64,000 bases of DNA from Sphagnum compactum (taxonomy: Eukaryota > Bryophyta > Sphagnopsida > Sphagnales), in NCBI GenBank assembly GCA_965153455.1, contig OZ234493.1, forward strand, positions 35,826,213-35,890,212, read 5' to 3'. The translations under genes and the position numbers were made by a program. Positions 48,343-60,240 of this stretch are shown one piece after another (the stretch's first letter is position 1; each line of letters opens with the position of its first letter). The notes below the pieces were generated by a model, which did no database searches, had not been told where the DNA came from, and was given only the letters and a program-made list of their open reading frames with translations.

Positions 48343-51330
48343 TGATACACCCAACAAGTTTCGAGCTCTCTGGAGAAAGGTGGAGGTGCTGTAACTTATT
48401 GCATTTGCAGAAAAAGGATCGATCGATATGGAATTCGGTAGGAGACATGGAAGTCAAAAACAATGAAAGTGTTCTTACCATGAATGTCATGTCCTTTGAA
48501 AGGCGGATGCAGATGGAACCTATGCCAGATGTATAAGTCATTGTTTGAAGTTCACATAACAGGGGACACTTCAGCATTGGAGAAGGTGGACAAGCCCGTA
48601 CACTGGAGGCATAAAACTTTCACATCAAAGGAGAAGAGTAACATTTGTGTTCCAGGGGAGGCATGTGATACAATTGATGTCTCAGGGATGTCTTTGCACT
48701 GCTCACGGCTGCAGTTTCTTGTATGGATTCTTCCAATTTTTCACTGCAGTCAAGCATTCCAGGACAGAACTTTTTGTTCCAAGCACAGGCAAACGTGCAG
48801 AGTATAAGTAAATGACAACCTTAGCATGCCAGAATTCTTAGTCTAAAGACACCTGGACTGCACACAGGATGACCTTGAGAGTGTCTGCTAGTGATGAGAT
48901 CATGTATAATTCAGTCTCGGCATTTTTGTTTCATGAACAGCTTCAAGATGGTTTTTGAATTGCTCTTGTAAGCACTGCCAACCAAGAGGCTCAGAATCAG
49001 TTGAGAAGTGATCATTACTTGCTCAGCCCCAGGAAGTGCTATCAGTCTGTCTTGTCAACTCACCCATCTGTGCTTCATGATGCAAGTTCTTCCTGAATCC
49101 ATCAAGTTCAATTGTTTGTTGCCCTGTGCTCTTCTGCTCATGCTGTCAGAATTTCGAAGGCAAAAGTACGCACCAGATCTAGTCTGCTCTTCCATATCCA
49201 TCACGATTCCACAAATTCTACTAATGTTGTTGATCTGTTGTTGTTCAGCCTGAATCTGTGACTCACCTTGAAACAACTAACCAAGAGTGGAACGAAATCT
49301 CTGTTAAAGCACACACCGTAAGATTCAGTTAGCCGTAGACTGCACTTGATGCAAGCATGTGACAGATTCCATCCCCCAGTTGTGCAAAAAGTTTAGGGAC
49401 TCCACAATGTATCCAGCCTGGGATTTGTAAGCATATCTGTAGCTGGCAACATTTCGTCACAAGGGATCACGTACAACTGAAACTGAAAGATTTGCAGTTG
49501 CACTTGCAATCAAATCTCCACTCAACAGATGGGTCCATATGCAATACAATCACCAGAATCTGAGTGGAATTCCCACAGTTGAAGGATCGAACTGGGTGTG
49601 TCATTACCAGCCTCAAGAGAATTAACCTGTGAAGCCACATGCCTCTTCAGCACATTGGCCTGAGTCCCATGAGTTTCAGATATCAGCTTCTTGCTCAATG
49701 GCCCCTAGTTCTTTTCCTTGTCCCAGCTTGACTCTACCTCTCTCAGTTGGGCTGGTGAGAAGTGCAGGCATCCTGCTGTTCCAATCAAAAAGAAAGGAAG
49801 CAGAATTTTGCCAGAAGTTGCTGACAAAAATCCTCTCATGCAGATTATGAAAGAATGGCTCAAGAAAAGGAAGTTGTCAGGGGTGGTTGTAAAAACACCA
49901 GGCAGGAATGAACCTGTAGTATATCCTTGGAGAATTCATCATCATTTTCAGTCTCTTCTGTATCTTCATCTTGTGCACATGTAACTGGGAAGATTCCTCT
50001 CAACTTTCCTCATCTTCACCTCCTACTTCACAACCTGTTTTGATTTCATCATGAGCTGTTGCAGCCCAGAACTTCAGGCTCATATCCCGAAAATAGCAAC
50101 TGCCAAGCAGCAATAGAATAACAACCCCATAACAGCAATGCATCAAAAACAGACCACGCAGGAAACTACCACTTCCTACACACAGAAAAAACCCACAATG
50201 CAAAGTAGATTACAAGCTCTGCCTCTGTATTTTCTGGAAATGTCATATCATGCCCAGTGCAAAGCCATGCTAAAATTGGGAATTTCAGTGAATGAGAGAG
50301 AGAATCAGTGTGGACTAATTGAGACAATCCCCAAGCCCTTCAGAGTGCACAAGTGGAATCTTCCAAATGGATGAAAAGAAACTATGTAATATCCGCAGCT
50401 CTGAGTCCAGTAAAACATAGCAAGAGAATTAACAAAGAATGCTCATGGCATAACATGTCCAAAGAATGCTCCTTAACTATATTGGAGGAGACAAAAGATA
50501 AGACTTTTTCTATGTGCAGTCTCAATTGAACTTGCAGAGCACATATCCTATAGATCAATAAAAGCATGCAGCTAAAACTGTGTCCACTGTTTGGTAAACA
50601 GTGGTGTGTACCCAGACAATCTTGGGCCATCTGCGACAAAAACAATTGTTTAACTTGTGAATTCTTGAAGCTATATGTTGGCAATAGTCATTTTTATGTG
50701 GGCATTGCAACCCTGCAGTTGCCAGATGAAGAACAAATACTGTTCACAAAGAGAGATATTTGTTTAGGGGCTCCCACTAGGCATAAACTGATGCCCACCT
50801 CCATTCATGAATATCTGACTTGCAAATTTCCTGCACCTGAGGTCCTTGAACTCATTGCTTGATCTGCAACATGGACCTACTGATGCAGTTTACCACAACT
50901 AAACCCAACATGTACCCAACTCCCCCTTGGAGAAATGCTGCACCTGTTACAACCTCTTTCAATAGCAGAAACTTCCTTTGCTGAGATGCCCAACTGCTTC
51001 CAACTCCCCAGTTACAGGAGCTCATTGGACAACAAAACAAACAGCCCAAGCTGCTGTATGACCCCAGAATCAATCTGTGAAAAAATATATTTGCTAAGGT
51101 TCACAGCCAGCCTCCCACTCAAGGGCATATGGATGAAGAAAGAGAGCTCATCTTCAGTCATCAACTTCCGGACATCATGACAGGTCTAATTGGTCATGCT
51201 CATAATCTGCTCAACAAAGCATACATCCACCAGCAAGGGTTACATGTACAACAACCAGTTGATGCCTTCAATCAGCTGACAATGTCAACAAGATGCAGGA
51301 AGACCTGCTCAGTCATTCCCCATGCTGACT
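48343..51330. other. 3 kb between convergent genes; no gene recognised
   Basis: Base composition is balanced, unlike the AT-rich spacers, so this may be 3' UTR of the EXORDIUM-like gene on one side and of the SHMT gene on the other, or a non-coding transcript. Open frames reach only about 100 codons on either strand and none has recognisable domains. No repeats or tRNA-like folds were noticed. Confidence 0.5.
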
Positions 51331-54300
51331 TCATGACTTCATGGCTGCAGATATCTTAAATCCAGGCATTTCCAATGCAGATGCAAAATTCTCAACTTTA
51401 AACCTCAGCTCCACAATTTCACTATTGTCCTGTAGTCCTTTGATAAATTCCCGCTGTAGTTTTGCAGTCCCCTTTTGCACAACCAGGGTGATCTGCACTG
51501 CTTTGTGGAGAAATGATGCAATTGTGTCAAAATCAGTTTCAATGCAGCCACGGGATGTCATAGCAGGGGTTCCTGGTGGGGCAAACCAGGAAAAAAGCTT
51601 TAGAAGTCCTCCCACAACTTACCTTTACTTCAGACAAACGACCCACATTTGCAAATACACAACTGCGCCAAATCTCCTATTTCCAAGGACAACCATCAAT
51701 ATTGAGTATTCAAGTGCCAGGTTGAAATAACATACCAAGACGGATACCTCCAGGCTGCCAAGCACTACTGTCTCCATAGACAGCACTCTTATTCACAGTG
51801 ATGTGACATGCTTCACAGACTTCCTCAAACAGATTGCCTGCAGATAAATAGTACATTCACAAAACTAAGTACAAAATGTGTAGGGAAAAATGAAGTATAT
51901 AGGGACAAAGGAAAGGTAGAAAGACATGAAGCAACAGCAAGGAGAAGGGTCAACCTACAACCTGTCCAAGCAGAGCCAGCAGCAGAAATCAGATGATGGT
52001 CTTAGATGCTCAATTGTTATCACACTAGCATGTTTGCCTCTGCTGCTACTGTAGGAAAAATGTCACATGAAGGACACACCAGGATAAGCATGACAGGCAG
52101 ACAGAAAAGGGAAAGAGACAGATGGATAACCAAGACTGACCTGTAACACCAAATGGCCTGAGGTCCCAAAGTACTAAGTGGTTATCAGTCCCATCAGTCA
52201 CAAGTTTGCATCCTCGCCTCTTCAAACCATTAGCAAGTGCTTGAGCATTCTTTTTCACTTGCTTCATATACTCCTTGTACTCTGGTGATGCTGCCTGCTT
52301 CAGAGCTGTCGCTAGAGCTGCAACATGGTTATTGTGAGGTCCACCTTGTAGTGTTGGGTGGACTGCAAAATTAATATCCTTCTCAAAATTATGGACATCA
52401 TCTCCTGTTCGCTTGTGGGGCTTCAGTCCCTTCCTATAAAAGATCATGCCACCCCGTGGACCTCGTAAGGACTTGTGTGTGGTTGATGTCACAATATCAC
52501 AATAATCAAATGGGCTGTCACATTCCTGAACAGAAACACAAAACTTGTTCAGCAATATTCTTCTCAATCATGGTCACATAGTGTGCCCCTAAGGCCATGA
52601 GATGGGCTACAACTGAAGCAGAAATGTAATGAGTTGTACAATTCCAGCTTCCATGCTGAACACAATGTAATAAAAATGACATTTTACCTGACACTATGTA
52701 AGAACATCTACAACCATAAATCGCTTCACTAAAAAATGCCATCATCAGGTACATCTATAGTGGAAACCCATCAAAATCTAAGGGAGAAATAATCAAACAT
52801 GTGCAATTCTGGAACAGCATTAGGCAAATGAAAAGTAACACAGAGATCATAGTCCAACTAGGAGGGAATCAACTGATGGAATGCATGGTCCAACAACACA
52901 AGTAGGATTTGGGATCCTAACCTCAGCAGCAACAAGACCACTGATGTGAGCCATGTCACACATAAGAATAGCATTCACTCTGTTGGCAATTTGGCGGAAG
53001 CGACCATAGTCCCACTCACGGGGATATGAACTCCCTCCACAAATCAATATCTTTGGGCGAAAGAGTAACACTGTCTCCTCCAATTTTTCATAATCTATCA
53101 ACCCAGTCTCTGGGTGGACTTTGAATGGAAGGCTCTGAAAGTAAATTGAAGCAGCCGAGATCTTCTTTCCACTACACAAGTTTTCCGGACAAAAAAACCA
53201 ATACATAAGTATGGTGGCCTACTCAGTGCATGATAGACATAAAACTCCATTTCCCAGGGAGCTGCAACTTGTAACTGAAGGTGCAGGAAGGTCACACAAG
53301 TTCCAAGAATACTGACCTATGCGTGTGGTAACCATGGCTCACATGACCTCCTGACAAGACATCCAACCCCATGATGCGATCTTGAGGTTGCAAAAGGGCA
53401 GTGTACACAGAAAAATTTGCTGATGAACATGAATAGGATTGCACATTTACACCCCACTTTTCAGCATCAAGATGAAAAGCCGCCAATGCTCGTGATTGGC
53501 AAAGGGACTCAATCTGATCAATGTACTGATTGCCCTTATAGTATCGACTGCCAGGAAGACCCTCCGAATACTTGTTTGTCAGATGGCTGCCCAAAGCTTC
53601 GATAACAGCCAGTGAAGTGAAGTTCTCAGATGCTATAAGTTCAATACCTTTCCATTGCCGGAGCTTTTCTCTCTCCATCAACTCCCAAAGGTCAGGGTCA
53701 GATTGAGCTAGAGGCTTGTTACCCCACTCGTGCACACTTGGTCTTCTGGTTCCTCCACGGTCATGATGGTACTGGAAGGCTTCTTCATTCAAGCTCCAGC
53801 TTGATCCTGGATTCAGAGACGAATTGGGTGGAGCTCTAGGAATGGATTTCTGAGGATGCTCAGTTGGTACAACAGGCTGAAATGCACCATGGGATGTAGA
53901 CTGCGACAGTAGCTGTGAGCCCTGGCCCGGGCCACCTTGATACAAAATGGGTGGTTGGGCATCACAAGGGGACGCATGGGAAGCAACAGGAGAAGCTCGA
54001 AATGGAATTGTGCGATGGCGAGGCTGAAGAGGAGATCCCCTTCTCTTCACGCTTTGCAGATTCCCGACCGGTGCAAACGCGCCAGACGAAACCCTTGCTT
54101 CAGCACCACCAGCAGAATGTCGATTCTCATTGCCATCCTGACCAGCGCCGTGCATGGCCGTGTCTCCTCCTCCTCCCTGTGTCATCAATTGCAGCATGCC
54201 TTGCGATCGTAACTCCCCCATACTCATAGCCGGGAAATTCTCGCAGCTGGTGTTCAGGTGCATGGGCGATACCTGGAAAGAATCAGCGGCCGCACCGTCG

Positions 54301-54419
54301 TTGGAAAGAGCCGAATGTAAACTGCCCTCCTCTGCTCTATCATCACGTCCTCCACCTTGCTGCATCAAATGAAGCTTGTATCCCAAGGACAAATTCGGCT
54401 TCATCTCGTCACTATCCAT
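51331..54419 (-). CDS. Serine hydroxymethyltransferase with long N-terminal extension (SHM6/SHM7 type)
   Basis: PLP enzyme that interconverts serine plus tetrahydrofolate with glycine plus methylene-tetrahydrofolate. Five exons on the - strand: 53317-54419, 52922-53171, 52141-52525, 51736-51837, 51331-51572; phases join and give 693 aa. The ATG at 54419 is the first in frame; upstream codons are open but lack ATG. Residues 1 to about 250 are a Gly-, Ser-, Pro- and Gln-rich extension with basic patches (KRRGSP, QPRHRT). The enzyme core follows: [44 protein letters not shown], the PLP lysine in [26 protein letters not shown] and GTPAMTSRG. Core sequence and the extension match the Arabidopsis SHM6/SHM7 subgroup, of which SHM7 is a nuclear form linked to S-adenosylmethionine supply. 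The usual SGSPAN is SCSSAN here, also a subgroup trait as I recall. Activity and location are inference. Confidence 0.95.
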
Positions 54420-55000
54420 CTTCTTCTTCTTCTTCTTCTTCGCTCGGTCGTTTGCAAAGCCAACCAAGGAAGGAAGGAAAACACCCTAGCCCCAACCTCA
54501 AACCCTAATCCGAACCTTTGCTTGCTTGCAATAAGGCCCCTTTCTCTCGCAAAGCTCCACTCTACAAAGCTCCAAGACTTACCGTTACAGACTACAAGAA
54601 TTTCCCTGCTGACGACAAGAGCCCGACTTCAAAAACGCGTGATTTCCATGAGCATTAGCAGTACTCCAAGGGCAACAGCATCCAGTTTTCCCTAACAACT
54701 CCCTTGCTTCCACAAACCAACACACTCTCGAGAAGCACACTAGCCTATGCATATTCTCTACTCTTCAAAATCGGAGTTCCTATTGCCTTGCGCTTGTAAA
54801 TTAGAAGCCGGAAATTGCCAAATTCCCGAAACCCCAGAGCTGGTGCTGCTTCTTCCTCTTCTTCTTCGAACGGGTTGAACGTCTGTAAGTGCATGCACGA
54901 CGCACAGGAAGGTGGCAAGCGGAGGATGTACCTAGAAGAGAATATGGACTTGGTTCCCTGCACCAGATCCATGCAGATCTTCGCTCCTGAAACCGATTAG
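54420..55000 (-). promoter_or_regulatory. Likely 5' leader/promoter of the SHMT gene, with a possible 75-codon upstream ORF
   Basis: Just before the ATG the leader has a GAA trinucleotide run (CTT on the + strand, 54420-54440). An ATG-initiated frame on the - strand, 54972 down to 54745, encodes 75 residues starting MDLVQGTKSIFSS with an acidic run EEEEEE. If the transcript begins upstream of 54972 this would be an upstream ORF that could damp SHMT translation. No relative of this peptide is known to me, so it may be chance. Confidence 0.35.
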
Positions 55001-55616
55001 GGTTCGATATTGACGTTTTGTGGGTGGCACTCCACTGCATAGGATTATCTTTTTTGCTCAAAAGAATCGACGTTGCAAGCTTTACATATTTCTTTGTGAT
55101 TGCAGTTGATTGCTCGCTTGCTTTTCCCATTGTCTTCTTCAGCATCATAGCAATGGAAAACCAACGCTCTCTGTACCAGCTCTCTGCACTGTCTTTTTTT
55201 CCTTTTTTCCTTTTCTCAGAGGATTTCCGAAGCATTGGTGAACAAGGGTTTTATTGTGGATGTACCCAAGGAGTAGTAATGGGTGAGGGGATGATGGTAC
55301 TGGAATGAACACCTTCACCAAGCATGAAGCCATTTGCTTTGATGTGGGTATTTTCAGAGCAACATGATGGAGTCATTCTGCTTGTTGCAATTGCCAAGGC
55401 TAGCTTTTGAAGGTGTCTTGAAACCGTAAACCCTTTTGCACCATCATCATCTACTCCTCCTTCCTCTAACAAGCTCTCTAAGATCACATTCATTCATTCT
55501 TGCAATACCTGATTAACCTCACACATCGTAAGCTCACATCTAGAAGTTTCCTTTTTCTGTCTGTCTGTCTGCAACCTAACTGTTGTTTCTGATCCATCTT
55601 CTCCTTTCCAGTTCTC
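55001..55616. other. Spacer upstream of SHMT; no gene recognised
   Basis: Balanced base composition, T/C-rich patches, and several pyrimidine-AG sites that look like splice acceptors, but no exon I can identify. It may belong to the promoter of the SHMT gene or to a + strand transcript that continues into the palindrome. Confidence 0.35.
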
Positions 55617-55647
55617 TATGGATAACATGCAAGACTGTGTCAGTCAA

Positions 55648-55737
55648 GAGCATGCACCAGTAGACAAGAAGGACATTGATCCAAACTCCATTTTGTGAGT
55701 TTGGATCAATGTCCTTCTTGTCTACTGGTGCATGCTC
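55648..55737. repeat. Perfect 41-bp inverted repeat with 8-bp loop
   Basis: The left arm 55648-55688 (GAGCATGCACCAGTAGACAA...) is the exact reverse complement of the right arm 55697-55737; the loop is CATTTTGT. I compared the arms base by base and found no mismatch. Flanking bases do not continue the symmetry. Transcribed on either strand it would form a 41-bp hairpin. On the + strand the left arm lies in a 26-codon ATG frame (55618-55698). It could be a young microRNA-like or siRNA hairpin, a MITE, or a recent foldback duplication. Confidence 0.95.
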
Positions 55738-55979
55738 GACAACAATGCAGTAAAAGCTTCCAATAAAGTTTGCTATTATCAAGGTAAGCAAGCCTTGTGA
55801 TGACAGCCTTTTGGTCCAACCCACTGTGGCGCAAGCTTTTTGATGTCACCTAAGTAAGTGGCATGTGCTACCCAAACACGATGGTGATGTCATGAGGTTT
55901 GTAATGTTCTTCATCATGTAATTTCCTGTGGTTTCTCTTAGTTTGGATATTTGTCAATCTTGATGGGTTTGGAATTTTT

Positions 55980-56896
55980 CAGTCTGGTAGATAGATTGCA
56001 GGTTTTGAATCGTCAGTTCTTGCCATATCTGATAATTTATCCTATGAAAGGGCTGTACAGGTAGTATGCCTCCTTGCTGAAAGAAGCATGATGTGGATTA
56101 TTCTACAGGTGGAAACTACCTTTTTTGTTTCTGGTAACAAAGTTTACGGCACCAAAACTTGAAGCTGGAGCATCAATTCATCTCCTGATCCACGGTTGAC
56201 TTTGGGGAACCAAGCAGGTGGAAGAGGAGATTTACCATGAGGATTTGAAAAACCCTAAAATTGGGGCCCTAACAGCAAACCATGCACATATATTGAAAGG
56301 TGAGATTATTGTTGACAAGTTTGAACTTGATGATTTTGTTGGATTTTGCACTCATCAGTTTGTAAGTCACTATAATTGAGAAGTTTGCTGGGTAATGTGG
56401 TATTCTTGATGTTGTCTAATCACTGATCTACTGGAGATGAGCCAGTTGTTCAATAGCATCTAGCTGAACAGTCTTGTCATCAACAGTATTGATCTGGTCA
56501 CTGGGAGAGGTTCAGTCTTGCAAGGCATTTCTTCACAGGTGTTTGGGTTAACGAATGAGGAGGAGCTGCTTTCTGAAGAGGCAAGCAAAGAACCCAGAAA
56601 ATCTTATTTCTTTTAATTGATGTTTCAACACAACCTTTGGTCTTTGAGTTCAAAGAAATCACTCTTGACAGTGTGGACCCCATGTTTGGTGAGGCAGTCA
56701 TCACTGCCATCAAATGGGCTGATGCAATTTTTTACAACTTGGCTAGACGCAATATGAATTGCATCAACATCATCCCATTTTGTCCTCTAGTGTGTTTGGC
56801 TTTGAGGAGGAGGTTTTATATGCCAGAGACATGGGGGATAGTCATGGTTTCTGCTGTGTACATTGTGCCATTTCTCTGGTATATGATGGAGTCTTA
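55980..56896 (+). other. Possible gene fragments of unknown identity
   Basis: Several stretches read like short exons: VLNRQFLPYLIIYPMKGLYR (about 56000-56060), VFGLTNEEELLSEEASKEPR after a CACAG acceptor (about 56538-56600), and an open frame to 56897 with EITLDSVDPMFGEAV and VCLALRRRFYMPETWG then VSAVYIVPFLWYMME, which looks like a membrane segment. I could not join them into one continuous gene and do not recognise the protein. They may be exons of an unknown membrane protein or a pseudogene. Confidence 0.3.
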
Positions 56897-59800
56897 ACAC
56901 ACTAACTGTAAAAGACCCAATTTCAACATCCACTTCAATCGATACAACAGCCATGGCAATGCGATTATGAACTAGATGTATGATTTCTTCCTTGATAATT
57001 GCATTGTTCACGACCACGTATTGGGAGTTGATCAAAAGGCTTATTGACCAAGCACATGGAATGGTTTTAGAAGGAGCCATGTTTGTTTGTTTGTTTGTTT
57101 TCACATCTTCATGGAAGGAGGCCTCATACATTTGGCCTTTGTGAAGGTCTAATTTATGGGGCCATTCGTGCTTTTTTGGGAAGGTCCACAAAAGGGGATG
57201 AAGTTCTAAATTGAGACATGACATGAAGTATTTGGTTCAAATCAATCCACTATGGTGCCAAATGTATACCAAATATCTTGTGTGAAGTTGCATGTGAAAA
57301 TATAACAATGTAGTTTCAGGTACCTTGTTAAAGGCTATCATGGAGAACGAGAGCTTAAATACTAGAGATTGCACTACGAACAATCCATGGTATGTGAAAG
57401 GGGCTTTCAATAAACCAAAGGTACACATGTCATGTCTTTCACCTTGTAGGTACGGAACTATAGTAAGGTTGCATATATACCTGGTTAATGCTCAATGTTC
57501 TCACGCGCGGTGCGTGGTGGTGGTTCTTAATAGGTTATGATAAGATTGTCAAATGTTTGTCCATCTCTTTGCAAGTAAATGTATCAAACAATGAAAAGCA
57601 AGTTATTGTTAAAGATGGTTATCAATGTTGGGCAATTTTGAATTGTACTTGTCCATTGGGTATTGGTATGAAATGGTTATTGAAACAAGTGAAATGAGCA
57701 CAACATTATTCAAAAAGTTTCTATTGCAAATTGTCAAAGAGTTTGAAGCACTTTGTGACCATCCTTAAATTTGGTCACATTAACATAATTATCTATTGGA
57801 TTAGAAACTAGATGTGTACATAGACTTGCACCCATTACCTCTGACTTTGACCATATTTTGGCTACCGATTATATACTCAAAATTGAAAGCTCAAATAAGT
57901 CATTTTATGTTTGTCCATAATCAACACATATATTACACCCATTCATTGAAAATTACAAGGTATCCTTTGAAGTTTAGTTGTGCATCTGAGTGCCTCTCCT
58001 TGTTTTACCTTGAACCTCTTTATTAGCAATTTTTTGCTAAATTGAAGAGCTTCAAAACAGTTTTTAAATGTTCAAGTTTCCGATTTTCCTTGGAGTTACA
58101 ATACATTTTTGACACAAAAATCAGTTGTTGGTTTCAATGTGGTAAAGCATTATACTTACTACCTTGGCAAGCTTTGACACTAATTATATTATTTTTCAGA
58201 AATGTTGAAATTTTCCCCCCAAAAAAATCTAATGAATTTTATTTTTTTAAAAGGAAAGTATGGAATCTTTTTTAATATTTTATTTTTTCAAAATGAAAAT
58301 TCCACAATTAATTAATTAATTATTTGACAAACAACATGTCAAAGGTGCTAAGTAGTTTTGGAAATTGGTTACCTTCAATTTAGGTACTTATTACTTACAT
58401 TATTTTTGGCTCCCAACAAACTCCGATTTTGAGCATGTAAATGCAAGTGATTTCCGCTCATGTTTTGGGGCATGTATATGTACAACATTTATATATTCTT
58501 AATTATTATCGTAGTACTTGAACAATTTGAGCAATAAATTAAATTATTTTTTGTTTAACCAATTTTTTGAATTTTTATTTATTATTTGTGCCAAAATTTT
58601 AATAAAATTAAAAGTTGAATTGTCAAGTTTGAACCGAAAACCTTAAAGTATAGAAAGTTAAGACTGAAACAATCTAGACACATTAAACTATTCCATTAAA
58701 AAAATTGTTTATTATTTTATACAACCATTAGCTATTGAAATTTTCAAAATTAAAAAAATCAAGTGCTGAAGTTAGGAATTAAAATTTAACTAATTATTCG
58801 ACAATTTGTTGCCGAAATCGTTCAACACACCCCCAATGTTGGTGCATCCCAAAGCTCAATGTTTTCGTTTGCAATGGGCCACTTTAATTGGCCAAATACA
58901 CAAACAAAAAAAAACCTAATGCTCTTCATACTTTCCACAAAAGAAAACATTCAATACCTTTATGAGAATGTGCAAGAGCTTCCCTTTAGCTCAAGTATAT
59001 ATGATACAAAAGCAAACTTTTGAGCAAAGGATATGGGACAAATTGTGTTGCTACCTCCTTGTGTGCATGTTGCACACCTCAATTGCTTGAGAAAAAATTT
59101 CCATTCCTTACTTTATTCATCACTATTTTTGGCATAGGCTTTTCACAAGAGCTTGGGTACCTATTCGGATTCATATTGATTACTTAAATTAGATGTGGTG
59201 CATCTCCAAACTTTCTTGTTTGTTTGCTCTTTTTTTTTTGGCGGGGGGGGGGGTTTTGGTGCAATGGGCCTCATTGATTGGGCCATCATCCCAAAAAAAA
59301 GCTTAATCTGAACATCCCCTCTCCCCCCCCAAATAGAAGTGACACACTTTTTACATTGTCATGTAAAGTTGTGTAATTTTATTTAAAAGCTTTTCAATCA
59401 GTTCGTTCCCTTTTTTTTCATTATTGTTCCCAAAAAGTAAAGGAGTAGATGAATTCAAAACTTTCAAAGGGTAAAAATAAGAACCTAATTGGTAAGGGGG
59501 ATGATCGTTGCTACATGTTGGGTGTGAAAAAAATATAAGAATACAACAACATTCTTTGAAGTTTTGGGAGTTGAAGCTTGACAAGGGATTGAGAAAATTT
59601 CCCTTGAAAATTTCCCAAAATTTGGCAATCCACAACTACTTACAAGGTGGTCATAGCAAAACTAGTGGGTACAAAACTATCCACATTTCATTGTTGTTTG
59701 AATAGCCATTTTGCAAACTTATGGAATTTTTTAAATGGGCCACCAAGTGAGTCGTCTGACCTTTAGGTTGTTGCACTTTTCTATTTAACCCTATTTTAAC

Positions 59801-60120
59801 CCTATGCATCCATTTAACCCTAATTCAAACAAAAAGGTTATTCCACACAAGACAAATCAAAAACCCCTCTCTCTCGGCCATTCACCCAACAACACTTTTG
59901 TGGACAATCTTGAGTTCCCAACATCCAGGCTTGATAAGAAAGTAAGAAAAGATAACACAAAAAGTCATAAAGTTATACCCACAATTGCACATGATACACA
60001 AGAGAAGGTGCTCATTTGCACACAAATCTTCAGGGGCCATGCCATGCAGGTGCCACTTGTGTCATTTCCCCCTTTGCCTCCAAAGTAAGGTCCCCAAAGT
60101 AAGCTCTCAAGAATTCCAGT
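56897..60120. other. AT-rich spacer; no gene seen
   Basis: Short broken frames, a GTTT run near 57085-57100, a G run near 59242-59252 and C/A homopolymers. A frame at 57488-57697 contains QVIVKDGYQCWAILNCTC but has no ATG-supported context or known domain. Nothing else stands out. Confidence 0.5.
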
Positions 60121-60152
60121 TCCAAGAAATGAGGAAATAGGGTTTTGGAAAT

Positions 60153-60188
60153 GTTAATAGCTTTATATATTAATATAAAGCTATTAAC
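60153..60188. repeat. 16-bp perfect palindrome with 4-bp loop
   Basis: GTTAATAGCTTTATAT is followed by a short ATTA loop and then its exact reverse complement, ending at 60188. It directly abuts dispersed repeat D copy 2, so it may be the terminus of that element. Confidence 0.85.
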
Positions 60189-60240
60189 AAAGCTACTATA
60201 TAATATTAATATTCTATAATGAATCCAAACACAATATCCT
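60186..60240 (+). repeat. Dispersed repeat D, copy 2
   Basis: Contains AAGCTACTATATAAT, then a TATAATGAATCCAAACACAA core, then TATCCTTGCC. Its reverse complement occurs at 24060-24120. Compared with copy 1 there is a small insertion after CTACTATA. The adjoining palindrome at 60153-60188 is absent from copy 1, as far as I can see. Confidence 0.7.

Noticed and set aside
54420-54467. Longer SHMT start at 54467
   Set aside because: That frame would begin with TTG, not ATG, and adds only a Lys run; the first ATG is at 54419.
57488-57697. 69-codon frame with CWAILNCTCPLGIG
   Set aside because: Starts with an ATG but matches no family I know and has no neighbouring exons in phase.
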